A stretch of 64,000 nucleotides of DNA, taken from NCBI RefSeq assembly GCF_900105205.1, contig NZ_FNSQ01000005.1, forward strand, positions 1,240,001 through 1,304,000, in the 5' to 3' direction. The number at the start of each line of letters is the position of its first letter. Position 1 is the first letter of the stretch. The position numbers and the translations under genes were made by a program. The notes beneath the pieces were generated by a model. The model did not search any database, had not been told where the DNA came from, and saw only the letters and a list, made by a program, of their open reading frames with translations. Source of the stretch: Microbacterium hydrocarbonoxydans (GTDB lineage: Bacteria; Actinomycetota; Actinomycetes; Actinomycetales; Microbacteriaceae). Shown here in pieces: positions 17,021 to 26,030 of this stretch.

Positions 17021-17067
17021 CGCTCCCGCTCTTCCGTCCGCCCCGTGCGGATGGGAGGGTGGGAGCG
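17021..17067 (+). promoter_or_regulatory. 21-bp intra-operon RNA hairpin
   Basis: Left arm 17021-17041 pairs without gaps to right arm 17047-17067 around the loop CCCGT. There are 17 Watson-Crick pairs and 4 G-U pairs (17028/17060, 17030/17058, 17033/17055, 17036/17052). Those wobble pairs would be A-C mismatches on the opposite strand, so the structure belongs to the plus-strand transcript. It starts 10 nt after the binding-protein stop and ends 26 nt before the next ATG, without a U-run. Likely partial terminator or 3' stabiliser of the binding-protein message. Confidence 0.75.
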
Positions 17068-17092
17068 CACGCGTCATCCCCGAAGGAGCAGG

Positions 17093-17944
17093 ATGCCTCG
17101 CACGATCGCCGTCAACACGTGGGTGTGGACGTCACCGCTGACCGATGCGACCCTCGAGCCGCTGGCGCGTCGGGCGGCGGAGATGGGCTATCAGGCGCTG
17201 GAGCTCCCGCTGGAGAACGTCGGCGACTGGGACCCGGCTCGGACCCGCGACGTGCTCGACCGTCTCGGCCTCGGGGCGATCCTCGTCGGGGCCATGGGGC
17301 CTGGCCGCTCGCTGCTGGCGAGCGCCGGAGACGTGGCAGCGACGCAGGACTACCTGCGGTCATGCCTCGCGGCCGCCGCGACCCTGGGCGCCGACACCGT
17401 CGCAGGGCCCTTCTACGCCCCCACCGGGGTGACCTGGCGGATGGGCGCGGACGAGCGTGCGGACGCGGTGCGCGAGCTGCGGGAGAACCTCGCGCCTCTG
17501 GCCGCCGAGGCCGAGGACGCAGGCATCACGCTCGCCGTCGAACCCCTCAACCGCTACGAGACGAGCCTGCTCAACACGGTGGACCAGGCGCTCGACGCCC
17601 TCGCGCCGCTGCTCGGACAGGGCGTCGGGCTCGCGCTGGACACCTACCACCTCAACATCGAGGAGAAGCGGCCGGCCGATGCGATCAGGACGGCCGGGTC
17701 GGCGATCGCCCACGTCCAGGTCTGCGGGAGCGATCGAGGCGCGGTCGGCGACGACCACACCGACTGGGTCGGGATCGTGCGCGCCCTCGACGACGCCGGG
17801 TATCAGGGTCCGCTCGGACTCGAGAGCTTCACCGGCGAGAACGCGACGATCGCGGTCGCCGCCTCGGTCTGGCGACCGCTGGCCCCCAGCCAGGACGAGC
17901 TCGCCCGCCGCAGCATCCAGGCGCTGAGGGCGCTGGGCGTCTGA
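17093..17944 (+). CDS. Sugar phosphate isomerase/epimerase (D-tagatose 3-epimerase-like)
   Basis: 283 residues of the AP endonuclease 2-type TIM barrel. The four expected metal ligands are visible in [23 protein letters not shown] and LGLESF, the arrangement of ketose 3-epimerases. Acts on a free keto-sugar or keto-intermediate in the cytosol. ATG 17093 is served by GAAGGAG 5 nt upstream. It follows the long hairpin, so its level may be uncoupled from that of the importer genes. Hydratase or lyase activity on a 3-keto sugar is an alternative known in the same fold. Confidence 0.85.
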   Translation: MPRTIAVNTWVWTSPLTDATLEPLARRAAEMGYQALELPLENVGDWDPARTRDVLDRLGLGAILVGAMGPGRSLLASAGDVAATQDYLRSCLAAAATLGADTVAGPFYAPTGVTWRMGADERADAVRELRENLAPLAAEAEDAGITLAVEPLNRYETSLLNTVDQALDALAPLLGQGVGLALDTYHLNIEEKRPADAIRTAGSAIAHVQVCGSDRGAVGDDHTDWVGIVRALDDAGYQGPLGLESFTGENATIAVAASVWRPLAPSQDELARRSIQALRALGV

Positions 17945-17984
17945 CCCCCCGCCCGTGCGGACGAAGCGAGATGAAGGAGCGTCG

Positions 17985-19010
17985 ATGACCACCCATCCGG
18001 TCACCCTGTTCACCGGCCAGTGGGCCGATCTGCCGTTCGAGGAGGTCGCGAGACTCGCGGCCGAGTGGGGCTACGACGGGCTGGAGGTCGCGGCGTCCGG
18101 CGATCACCTCGACCTGCGGCGGGCGGACGAGGACGACGCCTATGCGGCGTCGCGTCGGGAGATCCTCGACCGCCACGGACTCGGGCTGTTCGCGATCTCG
18201 AACCACCTCGCAGGTCAGGCGGTCTGCGATGCGCCCATCGACTTCCGTCATCAGGCGATCCTCCGGGAGTACGTCTGGGGAGACGGCGAGGCGGAGGGGG
18301 TGCGACGACGGGCGGCCGAGGACATGATGCGGGCGGCGCGAGTGGCCCGCAAGCTCGGTGTCGACACGGTCGTCGGGTTCACCGGGTCGTCGATCTGGCC
18401 GTACGTGGCGATGTTCCCGCCGGTTCCTGCCGAGGTCATCGAGGGCGGCTTCGAGGACTTCGCCGCGCGGTGGAACCCGATCCTCGACGTGTTCGACGGC
18501 GAGGGGGTGCGCTTCGCCCACGAGGTGCACCCGGGAGAGATCGCCTACGACTACTGGTCGAGCGTGCGAGCGCTCGAGGCCATCGAGCACCGGGACACGT
18601 TCGGGTTCAACTGGGACCCCTCGCACATGATGTGGCAGAACATCGACCCGGTCGGGTTCATCGTCGACTTCGCGGATCGGATCTACCACGTCGACTGCAA
18701 GGACACCCGGATGCGCCCGCACAACGGTCGGGCCGGGGTGCTGGGCTCGCATCTGCCGTGGGGCGACCCGCGCCGCGGGTGGGACTTCGTGTCCACCGGT
18801 CACGGCGACGTGCCCTGGGAGGACGCGTTCCGCGCGCTCGAGGGCATCGGCTACACAGGGCCGATCTCGATCGAGTGGGAGGATGCCGGGATGGATCGCC
18901 TGCACGGGGCTCCGGAGGCGCTCAGGTACGTGCGGTCGCTGCTCTGGCCCGCCCCCACCGCATCCTTCGATGCCGCGTTCCGCAACCAGGCCACGGAGGG
19001 CACCGCATGA
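17985..19010 (+). CDS. Sugar phosphate isomerase/epimerase, second TIM-barrel enzyme
   Basis: 341 residues, same superfamily but longer, with [38 protein letters not shown] and [11 protein letters not shown] carrying the likely metal-binding E, D, H and E. This longer group is common in operons with Gfo/Idh/MocA dehydrogenases and is known from keto-sugar and inositol pathways. ATG 17985 has GAAGGAGC upstream; an in-frame upstream ATG at 17955-17984 lacks one. Coupled by ATGA overlap to the Dabb gene. Confidence 0.85.
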   Translation: MTTHPVTLFTGQWADLPFEEVARLAAEWGYDGLEVAASGDHLDLRRADEDDAYAASRREILDRHGLGLFAISNHLAGQAVCDAPIDFRHQAILREYVWGDGEAEGVRRRAAEDMMRAARVARKLGVDTVVGFTGSSIWPYVAMFPPVPAEVIEGGFEDFAARWNPILDVFDGEGVRFAHEVHPGEIAYDYWSSVRALEAIEHRDTFGFNWDPSHMMWQNIDPVGFIVDFADRIYHVDCKDTRMRPHNGRAGVLGSHLPWGDPRRGWDFVSTGHGDVPWEDAFRALEGIGYTGPISIEWEDAGMDRLHGAPEALRYVRSLLWPAPTASFDAAFRNQATEGTA

Positions 19011-19315
19011 GCATCCAGCACACCGTCGTCTTCCGCCTCGTCCACGACACCGGCTCCGCCGAGGAGCGCGAGTTCCTCGCCACGGGTCGAGCGGTGCTCT
19101 CGTCGATCCCCGGCGTGGAGGACTTCACGATCCGTCGCCAGGTCAGTCCGAAGAGTGACCTGGAGCACCAGTTCTCGATGGTGTTCCGCGACCGCGAGGC
19201 GTACCGCGCGTGCGACGCGCACCCCGCTCACACCGCGTTCGTCGCGGAACGCTGGGTCCCCGAAGTCGTGGCCTTCCAGGAGTTCGACTTCCAGGAGTAC
19301 GACTTCGAGGACTGA
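19007..19315 (+). CDS. Dabb (stress-responsive A/B barrel) domain protein
   Basis: 102 residues covering one Dabb ferredoxin-like barrel: [17 protein letters not shown] at the start, [14 protein letters not shown] in the middle, and the [17 protein letters not shown] helix. Dabb proteins are small dimeric barrels, several of which are lyases, hydratases or cyclases in catabolic and polyketide pathways. Last gene of the operon, overlapping the isomerase by ATGA, so a step in the same sugar pathway is likely. Convergent with the NYN gene at 19346. Confidence 0.88.
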   Translation: MSIQHTVVFRLVHDTGSAEEREFLATGRAVLSSIPGVEDFTIRRQVSPKSDLEHQFSMVFRDREAYRACDAHPAHTAFVAERWVPEVVAFQEFDFQEYDFED

Positions 19316-19345
19316 GCGCCTGCTCGCCGTCGGTGCGGGGCCGCG

Positions 19346-20302
19346 TCAGGCCGCGGAGTCGCGCAGCTTCACGAGCCGCTCGTGCCCCGTCTCCTCGAGC
19401 TCGGCGATGTTGTCGCGCGACTTCAGGAAGTCCGAGAACGACCGGTAGCCGAGGGCCTTCTCGCTGAACGACGGGTCCATGCGGCGCATGTGCGTCTTCA
19501 CCGCCGAGCTGTGCAGCCACTCGTCGGCATCCGCCTTGTCGTGGCCCAGGCGGAGTGCGCGCTGCAGCAGCTCCGTCGCCTCACCCTGCTCGGTGCCGAC
19601 GCCCTGCTCGTCCGCCTTCGCGGATGCGGCGGCCTTGGTCTTGGCTTTCGCCGGCTGGCGGGTCCTGGTCTTGACGGCGGGTTCGGCGACGACCTCCGGC
19701 ACCTCCACCACGGGGGCCGGAGCGCTCTTGGTGGGGCGCACGACACCGGGCAGCGAGTCGTAGGCCTCGAACTCGTCGCACGCGGCGGCGAGCGACTTCG
19801 CCGTGGAGCCGGCAACCCCGACGCCGATCACGTAGCGGCCGAGCCGCTTGCACCGCTGAGCCAGCGGCACGTAGTCGCTGTCTCCCGCCACGATCACCAC
19901 GTGGGTGAGGTCGGGAAGGCGGAACATGTCTTCGACGGCATCCACGGCGAGTCGGATGTCGGCGCCGTTCTTGGCGTACGCCGCGGCCGGGAAGAGTTGC
20001 ACGAGGTCGACCGCCCTGGCCACCAGCTGCGAGCGGTACTCGGCGTTTACGGGCGAGGACCAGTCCGCGTAGGCGCGGGTCAGCACCAGGGTGCCGAACG
20101 AGGCGGCGTAGTCGATGATCGCGCCGACCTCGATCATCGCGCGCGACAGGCGCTCGGTGACCTCGGGATCGGAGGGGTTCTCGGTGATGCGCTGGCGGTC
20201 CTTGCCGTAGGCGTTGCGTCCGTGGACACGGTCGTACCAGGAGATGACGATGTTGTCGAAGTCCAGGTACACCGCGACGCGCGTGTCGTGTGCCTCAGCC
20301 AT
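19346..20302 (-). CDS. NYN-domain (LabA/DUF88-like) protein with C-terminal OST-HTH/LOTUS-like domain
   Basis: 318 residues. The N-terminal NYN/PIN-like nuclease domain (1-165) shows acidic residues typical of metal sites: YLDFDN (~12-17), DIRLAVDA and IVAGDSDYVPLAQRCKRLG. A disordered Ala/Lys/Pro linker (~190-240) leads to a helical C-terminal domain ending in SFSEKALGYRSFSDFLKSR, the form of OST-HTH/LOTUS RNA-binding domains. Probably an RNA-directed nuclease or RNA-binding factor in the cytosol. Start ATG 20302 overlaps the end of the preceding oxidoreductase gene by 8 nt. Confidence 0.87.
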   Translation of the reverse strand: MAEAHDTRVAVYLDFDNIVISWYDRVHGRNAYGKDRQRITENPSDPEVTERLSRAMIEVGAIIDYAASFGTLVLTRAYADWSSPVNAEYRSQLVARAVDLVQLFPAAAYAKNGADIRLAVDAVEDMFRLPDLTHVVIVAGDSDYVPLAQRCKRLGRYVIGVGVAGSTAKSLAAACDEFEAYDSLPGVVRPTKSAPAPVVEVPEVVAEPAVKTRTRQPAKAKTKAAASAKADEQGVGTEQGEATELLQRALRLGHDKADADEWLHSSAVKTHMRRMDPSFSEKALGYRSFSDFLKSRDNIAELEETGHERLVKLRDSAA

Positions 20303-21290
20303 TGGTTGCTCCTTCACCGGGGTACCGCACGCCGATCTGGGCGCGGATCTCGTCGAGGGTGCCCATGATCGCCACGCTCTCGGCGATGGGCAGGATGTCG
20401 CCCTCGAGGATGCCGTCGCGCACGAGCCTCTCGGCAGCCTGCGCCTGGTACTCCATGCCGCGGCCAGCGACATCGGAGGAGTACTCCTCGGCCACGGTGT
20501 CGTCTGGCAGTACGACGCGGAACGAGGTGGGGGCGTACCAGACGCGGTCGATGTCGATGCGGGCGTCGGTGCCGATGATGCTGGCCGCGTTCGGGCCGGC
20601 GGCGCGCGAGGACGACAGGGTGGTCGAGATCGCGCCGCCCTCGTGGGTCATGAGGGTGGCGACCTCGGCATCCGCTCCGGTCTCGATCAGGCGGGCGGTC
20701 GCCTGGATGGCGGTCGGTGCGCCGAGGATGTCCCACACGAACGAGATCGGGTAGATGCCCAGATCCAGCAGCGCGCCGCCGCCGAGCTCGAGGGCGTTCA
20801 GGCGGTGCGTCGGGTCGGCGGGGAGCAGCTGCGTGTGGTCGGCGCTGACCGCGCGGATCTCGCCCAGCGTTCCGGCGGCGATGATCTCGCGGATGCGCAC
20901 CATGTGCGGCAGGTACCGCGTCCACATGGCCTCCATCGCCAGCAGGCCCTTCTCCGCGGCGAGCCGACGGAGGTCCTCCGCCTGGCCCTCGTTGAGGGTG
21001 AAGGCCTTCTCGACGAGGACGTGCTTGCCGGCCTCGAGCGCGAGGCGGGCGTTCTCGTGGTGCAGCGGGTGGGGCGTCGAGACGTAGATGATGTCGACAT
21101 CGGGATCGGCGACGAGCGCCTCGTACGACGGATGCGCGTGGGCGATGTCGAAGCGGGCGGCGAATGCGTCGGCCGACTCCTGCGAGCGTGAGCCGACCGC
21201 GACGAGATCGAGCCCGGCGGTGCGCAGATCGGATGCGAACGCGCCGGCGATGCCGCCGGTCGCGAGGATTCCCCAACGTAGACCAGTCAT
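20295..21290 (-). CDS. Gfo/Idh/MocA family oxidoreductase
   Basis: 331 residues with GILATGGIAGAFASDL as dinucleotide loop (~6-21), STPHPLHHENARLAL, and a VLVEKAF variant of the EKP motif at about 94-100. The second domain includes LGGGALLDLGIYPISF. The proline of EKP is replaced by alanine, seen in the dimeric dihydrodiol/xylose-dehydrogenase-like branch. Independent unit: TACGCT (21302-21297) is 6 nt before ATG 21290. Shares an operon with the NYN gene downstream, an odd pairing. Substrate unknown. Confidence 0.86.
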   Translation of the reverse strand: MTGLRWGILATGGIAGAFASDLRTAGLDLVAVGSRSQESADAFAARFDIAHAHPSYEALVADPDVDIIYVSTPHPLHHENARLALEAGKHVLVEKAFTLNEGQAEDLRRLAAEKGLLAMEAMWTRYLPHMVRIREIIAAGTLGEIRAVSADHTQLLPADPTHRLNALELGGGALLDLGIYPISFVWDILGAPTAIQATARLIETGADAEVATLMTHEGGAISTTLSSSRAAGPNAASIIGTDARIDIDRVWYAPTSFRVVLPDDTVAEEYSSDVAGRGMEYQAQAAERLVRDGILEGDILPIAESVAIMGTLDEIRAQIGVRYPGEGATNG

Positions 21291-21328
21291 GGTCTCAGCG
21301 TAGAGGGTGATGCCGACAGGCGGGACGA

Positions 21329-22384
21329 TCAGGTCAGCGTCGCGAGCGTCCGCTGCGGCACGAGCGGAAACAGCTGCTCGGCGATGCGGTCGAGTTCCTC
21401 GTCGAGGGGCGAGGCCTGGATGAGGAGGAGGGTGATGCCGGCATCCGCATAGTCGTGGATGCGCTCGGCGACCTGCTCCGCCGTGCCCACCAGATCCGGA
21501 CGGAGGCCGCGGGTGCCGACCGAGTACTCGCGCCTGGTGAGTTCGAGCGACAGCTTCGAGTTGCGCTGGAACTCCTCGAACGAGGCGTAGCCGGGCGAGT
21601 CGGGGTCGACCGTCGTGATCCGGTCGAGTTCGCGTCTGGCCTCCGCCTCGGTGTCGCGGACGATCACGTAGGCCGGCATGCCGAACTCCGCCACGGGCCG
21701 TCCGTGCAGCCGCTCGGAGCGGGCGTTCATGTCGGTCACGTTCGCCCTGACCTCGTCGAGCGTGCCGCCGTGCATGACGTAGGCATCGGCGAAGCCGGCA
21801 ATCGACTCGCGCCCGGCCTCGCTCTCACCGCCGGCGAAGATCACCGGATGGCTCGACGGCTTCGGCTCGACGATCGTTCCATCGAGGGCGTAATGCGATC
21901 CTTCGAACGAGAACGGCGTGTGCTCCCACAGCCCGTTGAGCACCGAGACGAACTCCTCGGCCTGCACGTAGCGCTCGTCATGGGTCGTGAACCGGCCGCC
22001 GAACTGTCGGGCCTCCTCGGCCCACCAGGCGGCGACGACGTTGAGGGCGATGCGCCCCGGAGCGACCTGGTCGAGCGTCGAGACGGTCTTCGCGAGCACC
22101 GCGGGCAGATGGAATCCAGGGCGCACCGCCGTCATCACCCGCAGCCGCTCGGTGACGGCGAGGATGGCCGCCGACAGCGACCAGGCTTCGAGGCTCGGCG
22201 CGTCGATGCCCTTGCGGTCGTTGAGGTAGAGCTCCGGCACCAGCGTGGTGTGGAATCCGAGCCGGTCGGCCTTCACCGACACCTCGCGGATGTACTCCCA
22301 GGTGGCGGCCATACGGCCCTCATCGGTGACGTTGCGGAGGAATCCGCCGTAGACCGGGGTCCAGTAGCCGAGGTCGATTGCCAT
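21329..22384 (-). CDS. LLM class flavin-dependent monooxygenase (SfnG/SsuD-like)
   Basis: 351 residues, luciferase-like TIM barrel. Family motifs are LRVMTAVRPGFHLPAVLAKTVSTLDQ, GRIALNVVAAWWAEEARQFG, HDERYVQAEEF and VIFAGGESEAGRES. This set resembles the sulfone/sulfonate monooxygenase group (SfnG, SsuD) that uses FMNH2 and O2 to cleave C-S bonds. AGGAG lies 12 nt upstream of ATG 22384. It follows the O-acetylhomoserine sulfhydrylase gene on the same strand by 17 nt, which fits sulfur release and reuse. Substrate uncertain. Confidence 0.86.
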   Translation of the reverse strand: MAIDLGYWTPVYGGFLRNVTDEGRMAATWEYIREVSVKADRLGFHTTLVPELYLNDRKGIDAPSLEAWSLSAAILAVTERLRVMTAVRPGFHLPAVLAKTVSTLDQVAPGRIALNVVAAWWAEEARQFGGRFTTHDERYVQAEEFVSVLNGLWEHTPFSFEGSHYALDGTIVEPKPSSHPVIFAGGESEAGRESIAGFADAYVMHGGTLDEVRANVTDMNARSERLHGRPVAEFGMPAYVIVRDTEAEARRELDRITTVDPDSPGYASFEEFQRNSKLSLELTRREYSVGTRGLRPDLVGTAEQVAERIHDYADAGITLLLIQASPLDEELDRIAEQLFPLVPQRTLATLT

Positions 22385-22401
22385 GGTGGTGATGTCTCCT
22401 G

Positions 22402-23694
22402 TCAGGCGAGGGCGAGTGCGCGGTCGAGGTCTGCGATCAGATCGCTCGGGTCCTCGAGCCCGGCCGACAGACGGATCGTCGTGAACGCGATCCCGGCGGC
22501 TCGGCGCTGATCGGCCGTGAGGTGCGAATGCGTCATGGACGCGGGATGGTTGACGAGGCTGCGGGCGTCGCCGATGTTCGCGACGAGTCTGATGACCTGC
22601 AGCCCGTCGATCACCCTGGCCACCCTCGCCTGCGTCTCGGAGTCGTCGGGCACGGCGAGATCGAACGAGAAGACCGAGGGTCCGCCTCGCGGCAGGTAGC
22701 GCTGGGCGAGCGGATGCCAGCGGTTGCCCTCGAGGCCGGGGTGGTGCACGGCGCTGACGGCCGGATGCTGCTGCAGGTGCCGGGCGAGAGCGAGCGCGGT
22801 CGCGGTCTGGCGCGACACCCGCAGGTCGAGCGTCTCGATGCCCTGCAGGATCTGCCAGGCGTTGAACGGCGACAGCGAGGGTCCGAGGTCGTGCACGTAC
22901 TTCGACTTCACGAGGGCCGCGAACGCCTGGCCGGATCCGAAGCGGTCCCAGAGCGCGAAGTCGCCGACGCGCGTGTAGGGCTCGGTGAACTGCGGCCAGC
23001 GGCCCGGGTCCTTGCCGAAGTCGAATGTGCCCTGGTCGACGACCACCCCACCGAGTGAGGTGCCGTGGCCGCTGAGGAACTTGGTCGCCGAGTGCACCAC
23101 GAAGTCCGCCCCATGCTCGCCCGGGCGCACCAGGTACGGGGTCCCGACCGTGTTGTCGATCACGAGCGGGATCCCCGCGTCGTGTGCGATGTCAGCGACG
23201 GCGCGGATGTCGAGCACCTGCGCGATCGGGTTCGCGATGGACTCCGCGAACAGCACCCGCGTCTCGGGGCGGATCGCCGCGCGCCAGGCCTCAGGGTCGT
23301 CCTGATCGACGAACGTCACCGGGATGCCGAAGTCGTCGAAGGTCTCCTGCAGCAGGTCGACGGTTCCGCCGTAGAGCTGGGTGGCCGCGACGATGTGCCC
23401 GCGGCGCCCGACGAGTGCGAGCAGGGTCACCGCGACCGCCGCCTGCCCCGAGGCGACGGCGACGGCGGCGACCCCGCCCTCGAGCGCGGCGACCCGCTCC
23501 TCGAGGACCTGCTGGGTGGGGCTGGCGTTGCGGCTGTAGAGGTTGCCGGTCGTGCGCAGGGCGAAGAGGTCGGCGGCCTCGGCGAGAGAGGCGAACTCGT
23601 AGGCGGCGGTCTGGTAGATCGGCGGGACGGCGCTGTTCTGCGGCGTTCCCGGCACATACCCCGCCTGGATCTGCCTGGTCGCGAACCCGGTCAT
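22402..23694 (-). CDS. metY: O-acetylhomoserine sulfhydrylase / Cys-Met metabolism PLP enzyme
   Basis: 430 residues, the usual length for MetY. Features are [11 protein letters not shown] near the N-terminus, [22 protein letters not shown], and the PLP lysine in [12 protein letters not shown] (~209-220). The C-terminal [20 protein letters not shown] motif is typical of O-acetylhomoserine aminocarboxypropyltransferase. Incorporates sulfide (or methanethiol) into O-acetylhomoserine. Overlaps the hydrolase gene upstream by ATGA (23691-23694). Surrounded by flavin monooxygenases, it would capture sulfur they release. Confidence 0.9.
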   Translation of the reverse strand: MTGFATRQIQAGYVPGTPQNSAVPPIYQTAAYEFASLAEAADLFALRTTGNLYSRNASPTQQVLEERVAALEGGVAAVAVASGQAAVAVTLLALVGRRGHIVAATQLYGGTVDLLQETFDDFGIPVTFVDQDDPEAWRAAIRPETRVLFAESIANPIAQVLDIRAVADIAHDAGIPLVIDNTVGTPYLVRPGEHGADFVVHSATKFLSGHGTSLGGVVVDQGTFDFGKDPGRWPQFTEPYTRVGDFALWDRFGSGQAFAALVKSKYVHDLGPSLSPFNAWQILQGIETLDLRVSRQTATALALARHLQQHPAVSAVHHPGLEGNRWHPLAQRYLPRGGPSVFSFDLAVPDDSETQARVARVIDGLQVIRLVANIGDARSLVNHPASMTHSHLTADQRRAAGIAFTTIRLSAGLEDPSDLIADLDRALALA

Positions 23695-24383
23695 GCGCCC
23701 ACCACCGCGACGCTCTCACGGGCGCGGACGATCGGCGCGCGGGCGTCGCCGCTGCGCAGCCGCTCGAGCCACAGCACCAGGGAGGCGGCGACACTGCGGT
23801 GGGACTGGTCGTTCAGGGCGTCGTGGAGTCCGTCGACCGTCTCGACGATCTCGAGGTCGGGGACGGTGCGCAGCGCCGTGATCACCTGCGCCAGCGGCGA
23901 CACGCTGTCGGCGCCGCCGTGGATCGCCAGCACCGGCACCTCGATCGCCGCGAGGTCGGCCGGCGCCGGGAGCGGCTCCGCTGCGGAGAGCGGCGCGGCC
24001 GAGGCCTCGCCGGCGAGGACCCCGAGGTGCAGCGGGCATGCCGTGCGCTGCTCATCGGCCGGCAGATCGAGCTCGGCATCCACCAGCGTGCCCGCGATCA
24101 CGGCCGCATCGACCGCGGCGCCCTGCACCACCACATGGAGCACGGCGGATGCGCCGGCATCCGAGCCGACCAGGACCCGGGGGCCGTCCGTCGACTGCGC
24201 GAGCCACGCGCTCGCCGCCTCGACATCCTCCTCGAAGACGGCGACGAGGTAGCCGTCGGCGCTCAGGCGGCGGCCGAACCGCTCGTACACGCCTGCACGC
24301 TCGCCGCGCCCGGTGACGACGGCGAGCGTGCCGCGGATGCGGGCGGGCGGCGCCCAGAGCGCGGGGGAGGAGGTCGTGGTCAT
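23691..24383 (-). CDS. Alpha/beta hydrolase
   Basis: 230 residues with a compact alpha/beta-hydrolase outline: GTLAVVTGRGERAGVYERFGRRL at the start, the nucleophile-elbow position VGSDAGASAVL (~72-82; aspartate where serine is usual), IPVLAIHGGADSVSP-like strand (VPVLAIHGGADSVSP) with the acid, and the late histidine in VDGLHDALND. The elbow reads G-S-D-A-G rather than GxSxG, so catalysis may be altered. ATG 24383 has AGGATGGGA upstream; a second ATG lies 9 nt earlier. First gene of the unit with metY and the LLM enzyme. Confidence 0.8.
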   Translation of the reverse strand: MTTTSSPALWAPPARIRGTLAVVTGRGERAGVYERFGRRLSADGYLVAVFEEDVEAASAWLAQSTDGPRVLVGSDAGASAVLHVVVQGAAVDAAVIAGTLVDAELDLPADEQRTACPLHLGVLAGEASAAPLSAAEPLPAPADLAAIEVPVLAIHGGADSVSPLAQVITALRTVPDLEIVETVDGLHDALNDQSHRSVAASLVLWLERLRSGDARAPIVRARESVAVVGA

Positions 24384-24503
24384 GGTTCCCATCCTGTTGT
24401 CGGAGTGACGAGCCCGCAGCCGACATTTCGCAGTGTTGCGCTCCGTGACCCTTCGCTTCGCGGGGATTGTGGCCCGTTCCGCGCCGCTCCTACGTTCGCT
24501 TGC
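24384..24503. promoter_or_regulatory. Divergent promoter region, hydrolase-metY unit / peptide-type ABC operon
   Basis: TACGTT (24491-24496) lies 7 nt before ATG 24504 of the binding protein, giving a leaderless-type start for the plus-strand operon. The minus-strand unit has a ribosome-binding site instead. No operator palindrome stood out. Both divergent units contain an LLM monooxygenase gene, so co-control from here is plausible. Confidence 0.5.
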
Positions 24504-26024
24504 ATGACCTCCCGATCCCGTCTGCCCCTTCTCGCTGCCGCCACCGCCGCGACCCTCGCGCTGGCCGGCTGCGCCGGCGCATCCGCTGCTCCCTCCGACT
24601 CGTCCGATGAGACCTCGCTGACCTGGGGCTGGGCGCTGCCCACCAGCTGGGACCCGGTGACCTCGACCGCCGGGTGGGACACGCACGCCCTCGCGCTGGT
24701 CTACGACGGCCTCACCCAGCTCGACACCGAGGGAGAGGTCGTGCCCGGCCTCGCCGAGAGCTGGGAGTACAACGAGGACGGCACCGCGATCACGTTCCAC
24801 CTGCGCGAGGGTGCGGAGTTCACGGACGGCACGCCGGTCACCGCCGACGCGGTGAAGCAGAGCATCGAGCGCGGGCGCGACCAGGAGAACTCGACCCTCG
24901 CCGGTCAGCTGCGCATCGTCGTCGGCATCGACGTCGACGACGAGCAGACCGTCACCGTCCATCTCGATCAGGCCGACTACCAGGTGCCGTACCTGTTCGC
25001 GGGCAAGACCGGCTTCATCGTGAACCCGGCGGCCTTCGACGACGTCACCACCCTCGCCACCCAGCCGGAGGGTTCCGGCCCGTTCGCGCTCACCGAGTAC
25101 GTGCCCAACGCCCACGCCGACCTCGAGAAGAACGAGGACTACTGGAACGCCGACCACATCTTCATCGACGACTTCTCGATCGTCCCCGTCACCGACCCTG
25201 CGACCGTCGTCGCCGGGGTGAGCTCGGGGCAGTGGGACGTCGCACAGGTCCCGCCGGCCCAGGTCGAAGGTGCAGAGGCCGCGAACCTCGAGGTCGAGAC
25301 GATCAGGGCCCTCACCGTGCGGGCGCTCGACGTGAACAGCACCGTCGCACCCTTCGACGACCAGCGCGTGCTGCAGGCGATCAGTCATGCCACCGACCGG
25401 CAGGCGCTCGTCGACGCCGCCTACTTCGGGCAGGGCACGCCCAACTGGCAGCCGTTCCCCGAGGGGTACGTCGCGCACAGCCCCGAGCTCGATGAGCTGT
25501 ACCCCCACGACGTGGAGGCCGCCAAGGAGCTCCTCGCGGAAGCCGGTCACCCGGATGGGCTGGAGATCACCCTCTCGCTCACCGAGGACGACACGGCGCT
25601 CGCCGAGGTGCTGCAGGCGCAGTGGGCCGAGGCGGGCATCGACGTCACACTGAACGTGCTGCCATCGGCGGCGGTCGCGCAGAACTACGTGCAGCGCACG
25701 CTGCCGTTCGTGCTCGACAGCTACTCGGGGCGGCAGTCGCCTCTGCAGGGGCTCGAGGTGCTCTACGGCACCGAAGGGCTGATGAACCTCGGTCGACAGA
25801 CGCCGCCCGAGCTCACCGCGGCGATCGACGCCGCACGAGCCACGCCGACCGATGCAGACGACTACGCCGAGAAGGTCCAGGATGCGGTCGAGATCGGGGT
25901 GGAGCTGCAGCCGAACACGTTCCTGTTCAGCTGGCCGCGCATCCTCGTGCACCCGGAGAAGGTGACCGGCATCCAGCACTGGCTCGACGTGCAGCGCTGG
26001 GAAGACGTCAAGGTCGAGGGCTGA
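24504..26024 (+). CDS. ABC transporter substrate-binding lipoprotein, family 5 (peptide/nickel type)
   Basis: 506 residues. Signal peptide with lipobox LAGC (C23) and an SBP_bac_5 domain: TSWDPVTSTAGWDTHALALVYDGL, ITFHLREGAEFTDGTPVTADAVK, RVLQAISHATDRQAL and the long C-terminal lobe. Binds an oligopeptide-like or organosulfur ligand outside the membrane. Its operon ends in an SsuD-like monooxygenase and lies beside metY, so a sulfur compound is a likely cargo. Heads the five-gene importer; leaderless-type start. Confidence 0.92.
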   Translation: MTSRSRLPLLAAATAATLALAGCAGASAAPSDSSDETSLTWGWALPTSWDPVTSTAGWDTHALALVYDGLTQLDTEGEVVPGLAESWEYNEDGTAITFHLREGAEFTDGTPVTADAVKQSIERGRDQENSTLAGQLRIVVGIDVDDEQTVTVHLDQADYQVPYLFAGKTGFIVNPAAFDDVTTLATQPEGSGPFALTEYVPNAHADLEKNEDYWNADHIFIDDFSIVPVTDPATVVAGVSSGQWDVAQVPPAQVEGAEAANLEVETIRALTVRALDVNSTVAPFDDQRVLQAISHATDRQALVDAAYFGQGTPNWQPFPEGYVAHSPELDELYPHDVEAAKELLAEAGHPDGLEITLSLTEDDTALAEVLQAQWAEAGIDVTLNVLPSAAVAQNYVQRTLPFVLDSYSGRQSPLQGLEVLYGTEGLMNLGRQTPPELTAAIDAARATPTDADDYAEKVQDAVEIGVELQPNTFLFSWPRILVHPEKVTGIQHWLDVQRWEDVKVEG

Positions 26025-26030
26025 GCCGAC

